Of a stretch of 64,000 nt of DNA, positions 30,764 to 39,402 are shown piece after piece. The notes beneath the pieces are model-generated. The model had not been told where the DNA came from. It ran no database searches and worked only from the letters and a program-made list of their open reading frames with translations. Within the stretch, counting starts at the first letter, position 1; every line of letters begins with the position of its first letter. Made by a program: the position numbers and the translations under genes. The DNA is taken from positions 1,116,001 through 1,180,000 of the forward strand of contig OY968767.1 of NCBI GenBank assembly GCA_963695375.1, read 5' to 3'. This stretch comes from JACCVL01 sp963695375. GTDB lineage: Bacteria; Actinomycetota; Actinomycetes; Propionibacteriales; Nocardioidaceae.

Positions 30764-32778
30764 GACAAGGACCGCCAGCCGCCACCCGCGTCGCTGGTCA
30801 CCGGGGCGGGGTCGCGCCCGCACCAGGCGTGGGCACGCACGTCGTAGGCCAGCAGCCGCATTGGCCGGCCCCCGTTGTCGGTGCGCAACCAGCCGACCCG
30901 GGCGGTCAGCTGCCAGGCCCCGAGCCGCATCGGCATCGGGTCGGCGGACCAGCACAGGTGGTCCACCTGCGTCCCGTCCGGGCCGACGCCGGTGACGAGG
31001 ACGGCTCGTGATCGGCCTCGGAGGTCGCACCGCAGCCGCGGCGCCGGCCGCTGCCGGTCCGCGTCCGCGAACGGGTAGAGCACCGTTGCGAACCGGGTCG
31101 CGTCCGCTCCGCTGTGACGAACGGTCACCGCGGGCGCCGGCGTCCGCACGCCGTACTGCCGGGCGAGCCAGCCCTGCTGCAGCTGCGGCCGCTCGGTCGC
31201 GGGGTAGACCAGCGCGAGGCCGGGGGCCCGGACCACCACGTCGTCGTGTCGAGTGTGCACGCGGGTCCGCTGCCAGGCCGCGGCGTCCAGCTGCATGCGC
31301 TGCACGTAGTCGTGCGGACGGTCGTCCTCGAGGTCGTCGACCACCACCCAGTACTCGTCGGCCACGAACAGCACGTCGCGGGTGTGCACCGCGGAGTACT
31401 GAGTGCTGACGACCTGGGCGCGGATCAGGTCGAGGCCGTCGGTGCGGTGCCGGGCCAGCAGCCGAGCGGTGGCAGCGGTCTGCTTGCGGGGCTTCCCGCG
31501 CCGGTACGGCGTCTGGTCCATCCCGTCCACGGTGACGGTGCTGTGCGCCGCCGTCCCCTTGAACCAGTGCCGCCAGTTCCGCTCGCCCGGCGACGCGATC
31601 TCGGCGTAGGTGAAGCGGCCGGGGTCGACCAGCAACGGCCGCCCGTGGGCGTACGCCTCGATCGCGAGCATGTCGTAGTGGCCGTGGCCACCGTCGCCGA
31701 CCGGGCCCGCGTCGAGGACCAGGAAGCGCTCGTCCGCGAAGGCGGTCTCGCGTTCCCCCCAGCCGCTTCGCTGCACGTGGTATCCCCCGACGGGGAAGTC
31801 CACCCCGCGCTCGGCCGGGGGTTCGCCCGCCCTGCCCGAGGTCGCGACCCAGCGCAGCTCCGGGACGTCGAGCAGCCGGTCGGCCAGCAGCAGCAGGTCG
31901 CGATGGTCCCCGCTGTCGGAGTCGGACAGCGCCGGCAGCTGGCCGTCCGGCCGGTGGACGTGCAGGGCGAACCGGCAGGCCAGCCGCAACCTGTCGTCAT
32001 ACCCCGGTGGTACGGGCAGGCTGAAGCGGTGGGCGTTCTCCCGGGCGCCGAGGAACGACCGCAGCGCGATCAGGTGGTAGTGCGTGGAGCACTCGCGGTG
32101 CACGCCGTCCGGCCAGACGTCACGGCGCAGGTTGTCGTCGAGCTGCTGCCAGGCGAAGCGGCATTGCTCGCCGGTCGGGTCGAGGCCGGGGAGTGCGAGC
32201 GCGACCACCAGCAGGGCGTAGAGCTCCAGCGTCCGGTGGTTGCGCTCCGGTGTGAGGGTGGCCCGCAGATGCCGCACCTGCTCGTCGATGCTGTGCACGA
32301 GCAGGTCGGTGGTCGCCGGGCTGAGCCCTCGTCGAGGCCGGCCGCCCGGAGCGACGAATCCCTGCCAGGCGTACACCCAGTTCTGCAACCGGCGGCCGAT
32401 CACGTCCGCCGGGTCGGCGTCGGCGGGGACCTGTGCCACCCAGGTGGTGACCAGCTCCTCCCACGCGCGCAGGTACGCAGGGTCACCGGTCGCCTGGTAG
32501 GCCGCGGCCAGGTCGAGGCCGAAGTAGAACTTGCTCCACTCGATCTGCCACTCCTCGTCCGTGGCGAGCCCGTCGCGGCGCCAGTCCGGCCGCGGGCCGA
32601 GCGACAGCCGCACGCCGGCGTTCGTGAACCGGCCGGCGACGGCGTCGTCTGCGACGACCCGGTCGCGGTGCAGGTGCTCGATCACGCAGAACACCGGCCT
32701 CGGGCCGGACCAGGGGCCGGAAGCGGCGGCATCGTCCGGGCCCAGCGACTCGTGGGCCAGTCCGGCCTGCCCGGTCAA
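30760..32778 (-). CDS. Heparinase II/III-family polysaccharide lyase-like protein
   Basis: A 672-residue protein with an (alpha/alpha) toroid N-terminal part (RRLQNWVYAWQGFVAPG, REcSTHYHLIALRSFL-like sequence) and a C-terminal beta-sandwich. The hallmark is VGDGGHGHYDMLAIEAYAHGRPLLVDPGRFTYAE; TAAHSTVTVDGMDQTPYR follows. This family cleaves uronate-containing polysaccharides by beta-elimination. No signal peptide is visible, which is unusual for a degradative lyase and suggests a role in biosynthesis or editing. A TTG start (TTGA) overlaps the previous stop codon. Confidence 0.88.
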   Translation of the reverse strand: MTGQAGLAHESLGPDDAAASGPWSGPRPVFCVIEHLHRDRVVADDAVAGRFTNAGVRLSLGPRPDWRRDGLATDEEWQIEWSKFYFGLDLAAAYQATGDPAYLRAWEELVTTWVAQVPADADPADVIGRRLQNWVYAWQGFVAPGGRPRRGLSPATTDLLVHSIDEQVRHLRATLTPERNHRTLELYALLVVALALPGLDPTGEQCRFAWQQLDDNLRRDVWPDGVHRECSTHYHLIALRSFLGARENAHRFSLPVPPGYDDRLRLACRFALHVHRPDGQLPALSDSDSGDHRDLLLLADRLLDVPELRWVATSGRAGEPPAERGVDFPVGGYHVQRSGWGERETAFADERFLVLDAGPVGDGGHGHYDMLAIEAYAHGRPLLVDPGRFTYAEIASPGERNWRHWFKGTAAHSTVTVDGMDQTPYRRGKPRKQTAATARLLARHRTDGLDLIRAQVVSTQYSAVHTRDVLFVADEYWVVVDDLEDDRPHDYVQRMQLDAAAWQRTRVHTRHDDVVVRAPGLALVYPATERPQLQQGWLARQYGVRTPAPAVTVRHSGADATRFATVLYPFADADRQRPAPRLRCDLRGRSRAVLVTGVGPDGTQVDHLCWSADPMPMRLGAWQLTARVGWLRTDNGGRPMRLLAYDVRAHAWCGRDPAPVTSDAGGGWRSLS

Positions 32779-34154
32779 CGGACCGGCTCCGGGTGTCGGG
32801 CGCCGGCTCGGACGGGGACGCCGTCGAGGAGCGGCGCGAACAGCGCCGCCAGCGCGGTGGCCGACGCGGACCCGTCGAAGCCGCGGACCACGGTCTCGCG
32901 CCCCGCGGCTCCGAGCCGGCGAGCGAGGGCGGGATCGTCGGCCAGCCGGTGCCAGGCGCCGGCCAGTGCCTGCGGGTCGTCCGGGCGCACGAGCAGGCCG
33001 TTCTCACCGTTGCGGACGAGCTCCGGGATTCCCGACACATCGGTGCTGACCACCGGCACCGCACAGGCCATCGCCTCGACCAGCACGTTGGGGATGCCGT
33101 CGCGATCCCCGGTCTCGGTCACCCGGCAGGCGAGCGAGAAGACGTCGGCCCGGCGGTAGAGCTCGGCGAGCTCCGCCGGGCTGCGGGTCCCGAGCAGCCG
33201 GACGTGCTGGGCGAGCCCGAGCTCTGCCACCAGGGCCCGGACGACCGTCCCGTGGACGCCCGGCTCGCCGGCGATCTCGGCCCGGAACGGGACGCCTGCG
33301 TCGTGCAGCACCGCGCAGGCTCGGACGAACGTGTCGAAGCCCTTCTTCGGGACCAGCCGGCCGACGCCCAGCAGCCGCAGGGGGGGCGCACCGGTCGACC
33401 GGTGCCCGGCGTCGCCGGCGAGCTGGTCGGCGACGTCGACGCTCAGACCGTGGTGCACCACGTGCACCGGGGTGCGACGCTCGACGGTGGCCAGGTGCCG
33501 GGCGTTGGCCCGGGTGCAGGTCACCACGAACGTCGCCGCGCGCATCTTGCGGCCGAGCAACCCCGCGGGGTTCAGATCGGTCGTGTAGATGTCCTTCGCG
33601 TGGCCGGTGAACGAGAACGGCAGCCCGGTGATGGTCGCGGTGAGCCAGGCGACCGTGGTGCACCCGTGCGCGAAGTGGGCATGCAGGTGCCGGACCGTGG
33701 GGGCGCGGCGCAGCCGGTCGGCGAGGGTCACCGCGTACAGGAACTCCTTGAGGTAGATCGTGCGCGGGGCGGCGAAGCGGTGCCGGCGGGCCCGGACCGC
33801 CTGGGCGACGGCGCGACCCGCCGCCCGGGCCAGACCGGCAGGTCTCCACCGGGCCACCGCCACCAGGCTGGGAAGGAAGGGCCGGAGGTTGCGGGCCAGC
33901 CAGCGCGGGGCGGTCGTCCCGGACAGCGACGTCGTCACCGGCAGGTAGTCCGGGGTCGCGCGGATCCGGTCCACCACCGGGTGGCGGGCGGGTTCGTCGG
34001 GTGGCTTGAGCACGAACAGCCGCAGCGGGACGCCGAGCTGCTCGAGTCGGAACACCTCACTGGCGATGAAGGTCTCGGAGATGCGCGGGTATCCCTTGAG
34101 CAGGTAGGCCACTTCGGCGGAGTACGACGTCCGGGCCGTGCCGGTCTCAGCCAT
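32775..34154 (-). CDS. Family GT4 glycosyltransferase
   Basis: A 459-residue GT-B transferase. The N-terminal domain starts VAYLLKGYPRISETFIASEVFRLEQLG, and LHAHFAHGCTTVAWL and PFSFTGHAKDIY are typical of GT4 enzymes acting on exopolysaccharide. The C-terminal donor domain has LLGVGRLVPKKGFDTFVRAC and the E-x7-E region VTETGDRDGIPNVLVEAMACAVPVVSTDVSGIPELV. It overlaps the upstream GT gene by eight bases and the downstream gene by four. Its neighbour at 35223 is a paralogue with the same PR(V/I)SETF opening. Confidence 0.9.
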   Translation of the reverse strand: MAETGTARTSYSAEVAYLLKGYPRISETFIASEVFRLEQLGVPLRLFVLKPPDEPARHPVVDRIRATPDYLPVTTSLSGTTAPRWLARNLRPFLPSLVAVARWRPAGLARAAGRAVAQAVRARRHRFAAPRTIYLKEFLYAVTLADRLRRAPTVRHLHAHFAHGCTTVAWLTATITGLPFSFTGHAKDIYTTDLNPAGLLGRKMRAATFVVTCTRANARHLATVERRTPVHVVHHGLSVDVADQLAGDAGHRSTGAPPLRLLGVGRLVPKKGFDTFVRACAVLHDAGVPFRAEIAGEPGVHGTVVRALVAELGLAQHVRLLGTRSPAELAELYRRADVFSLACRVTETGDRDGIPNVLVEAMACAVPVVSTDVSGIPELVRNGENGLLVRPDDPQALAGAWHRLADDPALARRLGAAGRETVVRGFDGSASATALAALFAPLLDGVPVRAGARHPEPVR

Positions 34155-35223
34155 AGCTCGCCGCCAGTCGCCGGCAGAGCCGGTCGGTGCACCGGGCCAG
34201 GTCGTACTGCTCCACCACCCGCTCCCGGGCGGCCGTGCCGAGAGCGACGCGCAGCTGCTCGTCGTCCCGCAGCCGGCGCAGTGCGGCCGCCAGCGCGGCT
34301 GCGTCCCCGGGTGGGACGAGCAGGCCACTGTGACCGTCCCGCACGGCGTCGCCGACCGCGGCCACGTCACTGGCCACCACGGCGCAGCCGCTGGCCATCG
34401 CCTCGAGCAGCACGTTGGGGAGCCCGTCGCGGTCGCCCGCGGAGTCGACCACGCTGGGAACGACGACGACGTCCGCCGTCTGGTACTCGACCGGCAGCTC
34501 AGCATGGGTGCGCACCCCGGCCAGCTCGACCCGGTCGCCCAGCGCGGCCGCCGCCGTGCGGAGCGGGCCCTCGAGCGGGCCGCTGCCCAGCAGCCGCGCC
34601 GTCGCGTCGTCGACCTGGTGCAGCGCCCGCACCAGCACCCCGAAGCCCTTCTTCTCCACCAGCCGGCCGACGGCGAGCACCCGCATCGCTCGCCCGGGGG
34701 CTGCCGCTGCCGGTCCGGTGGCCGGCGCGAAGCGGGACAGGTCGACGCCGTGCGGGAGCACCGCCGGCTCGACACCGGCGGCGCGCAGCTCGGCGGCGGT
34801 CTCGTGATTGCAGGTGAGCACCGTCCGGGCGGCGCGGGCCCGCTCCACCAGGACCGGCCTCGGGGTCCGGCGCACGTCCACCGCGTGCGTGCCGAAGCCG
34901 AACGGGACGCGAAGCCGGGTCGCCGCTCGCGCGGCCACCGCCGCCGGCTGGTGGGCGAAGTAGCCGTGCACCGCACTGACCGGCCGGCCGTTCAGCAGGC
35001 AGACCAGCGCGGCCGCCTGCTCGTCCGCGTCACCTGCCGGCAGCTGCGTCACCAGTCCTTCGAGCGCACCGACCTGCGGTTGCACCGCGGCCCGGTCTCC
35101 GGCCTTGGTGGCGAAGATCCCCGCCAGCATCCCGCGGGCCTGCATCGCCACCAGCTCGTTCAGCGCGAAGGTCTCGGACACGCGGGGGAAGCCGCTGGTC
35201 ACGACCGCCAGTTGCACGGTCAT
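34147..35223 (-). CDS. Family GT4 glycosyltransferase
   Basis: A 358-residue GT4 enzyme. It opens LAVVTSGFPRVSETFALNELVAM. VHGYFAHQPAAVAARAA and FGFGTHAVDVRR mark the acceptor domain, and VLAVGRLVEKKGFGVLVRAL and the DRDGLPNVLLEAMASGCAVVASDVAAVGDAV segment (Glu-rich donor site) the C-terminal domain. It is shorter than its neighbour but clearly homologous. The ATG at 35223 overlaps the epimerase stop codon (ATGA). It probably adds one sugar of the exported glycan. Confidence 0.9.
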   Translation of the reverse strand: MTVQLAVVTSGFPRVSETFALNELVAMQARGMLAGIFATKAGDRAAVQPQVGALEGLVTQLPAGDADEQAAALVCLLNGRPVSAVHGYFAHQPAAVAARAATRLRVPFGFGTHAVDVRRTPRPVLVERARAARTVLTCNHETAAELRAAGVEPAVLPHGVDLSRFAPATGPAAAAPGRAMRVLAVGRLVEKKGFGVLVRALHQVDDATARLLGSGPLEGPLRTAAAALGDRVELAGVRTHAELPVEYQTADVVVVPSVVDSAGDRDGLPNVLLEAMASGCAVVASDVAAVGDAVRDGHSGLLVPPGDAAALAAALRRLRDDEQLRVALGTAARERVVEQYDLARCTDRLCRRLAASYG

Positions 35224-36188
35224 GCCACTCGCCCGTCGACGTGCACCGACCGGACCCAGGCGAGCTCGGCGGCGAGTCCGGTGGCCAGGTCGACGCGTGG
35301 TCGCCAGCTGAGGTCGGTGCGGGCGGCGGTCGTGTCGGCCGCGGTCCGCCGCACGTCGCCGCGTTGCTCGGCCACGCGGCCGGACCGAAGCCGCCGCCCG
35401 GCCAGCGTCGTGACCTGATCGACCACCTGGGCCAAGGTGGTCTCGGTCCCGCCTCCGATGTTGTAGAGCGGTGCGGGAGCGTCGGCGACGGCCGCCCGCA
35501 GGGTCGCCGCGCACGCGTCGCTGACGTAGGTGAAGTCACGCGACTGCAGCCCGTCGCCGTAGACCTCGAACGGCGCGCCGGTCAACACCGCCTCGCACAA
35601 CCGGCGCATCGCCATGTCCGGGCGCTGCCGCGGTCCGTACACCGTGAAGTAGCGCAACCCCACGGTCGACAGACCGAGGCCGGCGTAGACGCGGGCCAGG
35701 TCCTCGCATGCGCGCTTCGTCACGCCGTACGGCGACCGGGGCAGGGTCGGCCCGTCCTCCCGGCTGGGATAGCCAGTCGCGTCGCCGTACACCGACGACG
35801 AGGAGGCCCAGACCACGCGCCGGCAGCCCCTGGTGTGCGCGGTCTCCAGCACCTGCTGGGTGGCCACCAGGTTGTCCCGTGCGTAGCGGGCGAAGCCGGT
35901 GCCGAAGCTGCCGCGCACACCGGGTTGCGCGGCCAGGTGGAACACGGTCGCGTTCGGTGCCACGGCGGACTGCCAGCCGCCTCCGACCAGGTCTGCCTCG
36001 ACTAGGCAGAAGGCCGGCTCGTCCGCCAGCCGGGCGAGGTTGTGCTCCTTGGCGGCACGGGGGTAGTAGTCGGTGAACGCGTCCACGCCCCGCACCCGCC
36101 AGCCCTCGGCCACGAGCAGCTCGCATAGGTGCGAGCCGATGAACCCGGCGGCACCGGTGACGACGGCGGTGTCTCGGCCGGTGCTCAC
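35220..36188 (-). CDS. NAD-dependent sugar-nucleotide epimerase/dehydratase
   Basis: A 322-residue short-chain dehydrogenase of the extended type. It has VTGAAGFIGSHLCELL (NAD loop), HLAAQPGVRGSFG, ASSSSVYGDATGYP (catalytic Ser), SPYGVTKRACEDLARVY (Tyr-x3-Lys) and GLRYFTVYGPRQRPDMAM. The AAQPGVRxS segment and RPDMA are typical of UDP-glucuronate 4-epimerases. With ugd this would give UDP-galacturonate. Dehydratase activity is less likely. GTG 36188 overlaps the ABC transporter stop (GTGA). Confidence 0.88.
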   Translation of the reverse strand: MSTGRDTAVVTGAAGFIGSHLCELLVAEGWRVRGVDAFTDYYPRAAKEHNLARLADEPAFCLVEADLVGGGWQSAVAPNATVFHLAAQPGVRGSFGTGFARYARDNLVATQQVLETAHTRGCRRVVWASSSSVYGDATGYPSREDGPTLPRSPYGVTKRACEDLARVYAGLGLSTVGLRYFTVYGPRQRPDMAMRRLCEAVLTGAPFEVYGDGLQSRDFTYVSDACAATLRAAVADAPAPLYNIGGGTETTLAQVVDQVTTLAGRRLRSGRVAEQRGDVRRTAADTTAARTDLSWRPRVDLATGLAAELAWVRSVHVDGRVA

Positions 36189-38161
36189 GACGCTCCCCGC
36201 AGAGGTGGGGAGCCGACGCGGAGCGGCGTCGGCTCGGCCGTCGGCAGGGGCGGGTCCCGCGGGTCGAGGTCTCCCGGCTGCTGCTGGGTGGACCACAACA
36301 GCCGGAAGACGGACTGTCGCGCCAGCAGCTCGGCCGGGGGTCCGACCTCGGTGACCCGGCCCCCAGCCAGCACGACGACCAGGTCGGCGCTGCGGGCCAG
36401 GGGCATGGAGTGCGTCACCACCAGCGTCGTCCGTCCCCGCATCAGCGAGAAGATTCCGTCCAGGACACGGCGCTCGCTGTCTGCGTCGAGGCCGGTGGTG
36501 GGCTCGTCGAGCACGAGGACGGGTGGGTCGCGCAGCAGCACCCGGGCGATGCCGATGCGTTGCCGCTGGCCTCCGGACAGGCCCATCCCCCCGGGGCCGA
36601 GTGGCGTGTCGTAGCCCTGCGGCAGCTCGGCGATGAACTCCGCAGCGCTGGCCCGGGCAGCCGCCTCCGCCACCCTGGCTGCCGACGCCGTCCGGCCGTA
36701 CGCGATGTTCTCGGCCACGGTCCCGCTGAAGAGGATCGTCTCCTGCAGCAGCACACCGACCTGCCCCCGCAGCCAGGGCAGTGAGCAGTCCCGCGCGTCC
36801 CGACCGTCGATGGTGACCCGTCCGGAGGTCGGGTCGTAGAAGCGGGCCACCAGGGCGCCGACGGTCGACTTGCCCGCTCCGGACGCCCCGACGACGGCCA
36901 CCTTGCGGCCCGCGGGAAGGTGCACGTTGACGTCGCGCAGCGCCCACCGGTCGGTGCCGTAGCGGAAGGAGACGCGTTCGAGCCGGATGTCACCGCCGGC
37001 CCGGTCACCGGTCTGCTCGCCGGTCTGCTCGCCGGTCTGCTCGCCGGTCTGCTCGCCGGCCTGCTCGCCGGGCTGCTCGCCGGGCTGGTCGCCGGCATAG
37101 TGCCCGCGTTCCTCGAGCACCTCGTCGCAGTGCAGGATCTCGCCGATGCGCTCCAGCCGGGCCATGGTCCGGGCGAGCCGGGTGGACTGGCGGGCGATGT
37201 CACGCAGCGGCTTGTAGAGCTTGACGCTGTAGGCGGCGAAGACGACGAGGGTGCCCGGGGTGATCCGGCCGGCGGCGACGCTGACCACCCCGAGTCCCAG
37301 GATCAGGGCCGTGGACAGTGCGCCGATCATGTCCACCAGGCCGCCGAAGCGCGCCTCCAGCCGGACCGCCTCCACCCCCACGAGCAGCCGCTCCTCGCTG
37401 CTGCGCTGCACCCGTTCGTGCTCGAAGCGCTCGGTGCCGAAGGCCTTCACGACCGGCATGGCAGCCAGGGCTTCGGTGGCCAGCGACGCGATCTCCCCCT
37501 CCTTCATCCGCTGCCGGCGGGCGGCCTCCTTCACCGCGCCCTGGTAGTACCGGATGACGAGGTACAGCGGTGGGGTGAGCACGAACACCGCTGCTGCGAG
37601 CAGCGGGTCGAGCACGAGGCACACCACGAACATGCCGCCGAGCATCAGCACGGCGGAGACCAACGTCCCCAGCGTCTCGGCGAACAGGTAGCCGACGGCG
37701 TTGACGTCGCCGGTCACGCGGGTGACCAGGTCACCCTTCTGGCGGCGGGAGTGGAAGGCGAGTGACAGTCGTTGCAGCTGGGCGTAGGTCGCCACCCGGA
37801 GGGCGTGCACGATGCGTTCGCCGGCCCGGTTGAGCCAGTACTCGGAGTAGTACGAGGACGCGGCGTCCACGGCGGCGATGACGAGCACCAGCGCCACCAC
37901 GCCGGCGAGCATCAGCCAGTCGTCCCGAGTCAACGTGAACGACCCTGACCCGGCCCGTTCGGTGATGTGGTCGATGGCGAGCTTGAGCGGCCACGGCGTC
38001 GCCAGACTGGCCGCGGTCATCGTGACCGTGAGCAGCATCGCCCCGGCCAGGGTGCGCCAGTGCTGGAAGAGGAACGGCCGTAGCAGGCGCCACGTACCCC
38101 GCCGTCCTGCGGGGTCGACCTCGGGTGCCGGCGTCGCGCCCGGCGCGGACCGTCGGTTCAT
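36185..38161 (-). CDS. ABC exporter, fused transmembrane and ATP-binding domains
   Basis: A 658-residue half-transporter of the MsbA/ABCB type. Residues 1-330 hold six hydrophobic helices (FQHWRTLAGAMLLTVTMTAASLA and following). The ATPase domain from about residue 385 has VGASGAGKSTVGALV (Walker A), LSGGQRQRIGIARVLL (signature) and PPVLVLDEPTTGLDADS (Walker B). Between them lies a linker with seven GEQx tetrapeptides (about residues 356-384). It would act as a homodimer moving a lipid-linked glycan or other amphiphile outward. It is the only transporter in the operon and the probable exit route for the product. ATGA overlap with the gene before it. Confidence 0.92.
   Translation of the reverse strand: MNRRSAPGATPAPEVDPAGRRGTWRLLRPFLFQHWRTLAGAMLLTVTMTAASLATPWPLKLAIDHITERAGSGSFTLTRDDWLMLAGVVALVLVIAAVDAASSYYSEYWLNRAGERIVHALRVATYAQLQRLSLAFHSRRQKGDLVTRVTGDVNAVGYLFAETLGTLVSAVLMLGGMFVVCLVLDPLLAAAVFVLTPPLYLVIRYYQGAVKEAARRQRMKEGEIASLATEALAAMPVVKAFGTERFEHERVQRSSEERLLVGVEAVRLEARFGGLVDMIGALSTALILGLGVVSVAAGRITPGTLVVFAAYSVKLYKPLRDIARQSTRLARTMARLERIGEILHCDEVLEERGHYAGDQPGEQPGEQAGEQTGEQTGEQTGEQTGDRAGGDIRLERVSFRYGTDRWALRDVNVHLPAGRKVAVVGASGAGKSTVGALVARFYDPTSGRVTIDGRDARDCSLPWLRGQVGVLLQETILFSGTVAENIAYGRTASAARVAEAAARASAAEFIAELPQGYDTPLGPGGMGLSGGQRQRIGIARVLLRDPPVLVLDEPTTGLDADSERRVLDGIFSLMRGRTTLVVTHSMPLARSADLVVVLAGGRVTEVGPPAELLARQSVFRLLWSTQQQPGDLDPRDPPLPTAEPTPLRVGSPPLRGAS
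37011..37094. repeat. Seven-copy 12-base tandem repeat inside the ABC exporter gene
   Basis: Unit GTCTGCTCGCCG is exact in the first four copies and varies by one to two bases in the last three. On the coding strand it gives GDQP-GEQP-GEQA-(GEQT)4, a polar linker between the membrane and ATPase domains. Since the unit is a multiple of three, copy-number change would keep the frame. Confidence 0.95.
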
Positions 38162-39270
38162 CGCCGGCTCCGCTCCCGCGCGAGCTCGACGAGCAGCGTT
38201 GCCGCGGTGTCCGCCCCGCTCAGCGCGATCCCTGCCCGGTCCAGCTCGCCGGGGGTCAGGTCGCGGTCCCGGTCCAGCAACCAGGCCACCTCACCGGCGG
38301 CCGCACCCTCGTCGACGACGTCGGCGAGGCCGAGACTGGCCAGCCGCGAGGCGCGGATGGCCTGCTCCCTTCGTGGGCTGCGCCGGGGCATCAGGATCGG
38401 TCGGCGTCCGGCGGCGAGTGCCTCGACGGTCGAGTTGTAGCCCGCCATGCAGAGCACGGCGGCGGCGCGAGCGAACAGCTCCCCGCAGGAGGAGGGATCG
38501 TCGAGGACGAGGAGCCGGCCGTCGCTTCGCGCGTCGATGTCGGCAGGCCGGTCGGCGTACGGGCCAGGGGCGAGCACTCCGCGCCAGTCGGCTCGCAGCC
38601 GGACCAGATCGCTGCCCAGCCTGAAGACCGGGTTGCCGTCCCCACCTCCACCGGCGGCGATGGCCAGCAGCGACTGCTCCGGCCGGATGGGCGACACCGG
38701 CTGCACCACCCAGCCGCAGTAGTGCGGCTCGACGGGGAGCCGGTACTCCGCGACGTGGTCCACCACGTGTGCGGCGCCATAGACGAGCGTGCGGTGGTAC
38801 AGCTCGGCGACGCCCTCCCAGCCGTGCCCGGCGGTCTCCTCGACCACGACGTCCGGCTCGTCGAGGACGTCACGCAGGCCGAGCACGAGCTTGCTGCCGA
38901 CGTCGTGCGCCGCGCGCAACCCGGGCAGCAGCTCCCCGGCTGTGCCGTAGGGGTGCCGGTCGACGATCACGACGTCCGGCGGTGACACGACGATCTGCTC
39001 GAGGAACCTGCTGGCGCGGGTGCCGAGGGCCTGCTCGAACGGGACGCCGGTGCTGCGGTAGCTCCCCGAGGAGTCCTTCAACAGCGGCGGCACCCGGACG
39101 ACCTCGACCCTGGGGTCGTCGCCGATCCAGTTCATTCGGCGTGCGACGCCGGTGACCAGCACGATGCTGGCGTCAGGCTCGCGGGCCAGGACGGCGCGGG
39201 CGATCAACGTGTTGCGCCGCACGTGGCCGAGGCCGAAGCCGTCGTGGGAGAAGAACAGGTACCTGCTCAC
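38158..39270 (-). CDS. MurG/MGT-like glycosyltransferase (second of two), first gene of the operon
   Basis: A 370-residue GT-B enzyme beginning SRYLFFSHDGFGLGHVRRNTLIARAVL. VDRHPYGTAGELLPGLRAAH and LGLRDVLDEPDVVVEE follow. The C-terminal part has AIAAGGGGDGNPVF and the donor segment VLCMAGYNSTVEALAAGRRPILMPR. It resembles the product of 28302-29495 (CGYNTT versus AGYNST at the donor site). The GTG at 39270 is preferred because the conserved fold begins right there; TTG at 39300 is possible. The gene opens the nine-gene coupled operon. Confidence 0.83.
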   Translation of the reverse strand: MSRYLFFSHDGFGLGHVRRNTLIARAVLAREPDASIVLVTGVARRMNWIGDDPRVEVVRVPPLLKDSSGSYRSTGVPFEQALGTRASRFLEQIVVSPPDVVIVDRHPYGTAGELLPGLRAAHDVGSKLVLGLRDVLDEPDVVVEETAGHGWEGVAELYHRTLVYGAAHVVDHVAEYRLPVEPHYCGWVVQPVSPIRPEQSLLAIAAGGGGDGNPVFRLGSDLVRLRADWRGVLAPGPYADRPADIDARSDGRLLVLDDPSSCGELFARAAAVLCMAGYNSTVEALAAGRRPILMPRRSPRREQAIRASRLASLGLADVVDEGAAAGEVAWLLDRDRDLTPGELDRAGIALSGADTAATLLVELARERSRR

Positions 39271-39402
39271 CGCGCGTCCCGTTCGCCCACCGCGCCGCAA
39301 CCGGGTGCGGGCGGCGTTCCGCGGCTTCTGGTCACCCGTTCAGTGTTAAACGTTCACCTACCCGACCACCATTGCGCGTAGGTCGTAGTACCGGTGCCGC
39401 CG
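39271..39402 (-). promoter_or_regulatory. Probable promoter region of the glycan operon
   Basis: The gap before the operon contains the only AT-rich patch of the neighbourhood, GTTCAGTGTTAAACGTTCA at 39338-39356, with GTTCA repeated at a 14-base interval. No TANNNT hexamer was found at leaderless distance from 39270. The next gene upstream on the same strand ends at 39403, so read-through is possible. Confidence 0.35.
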
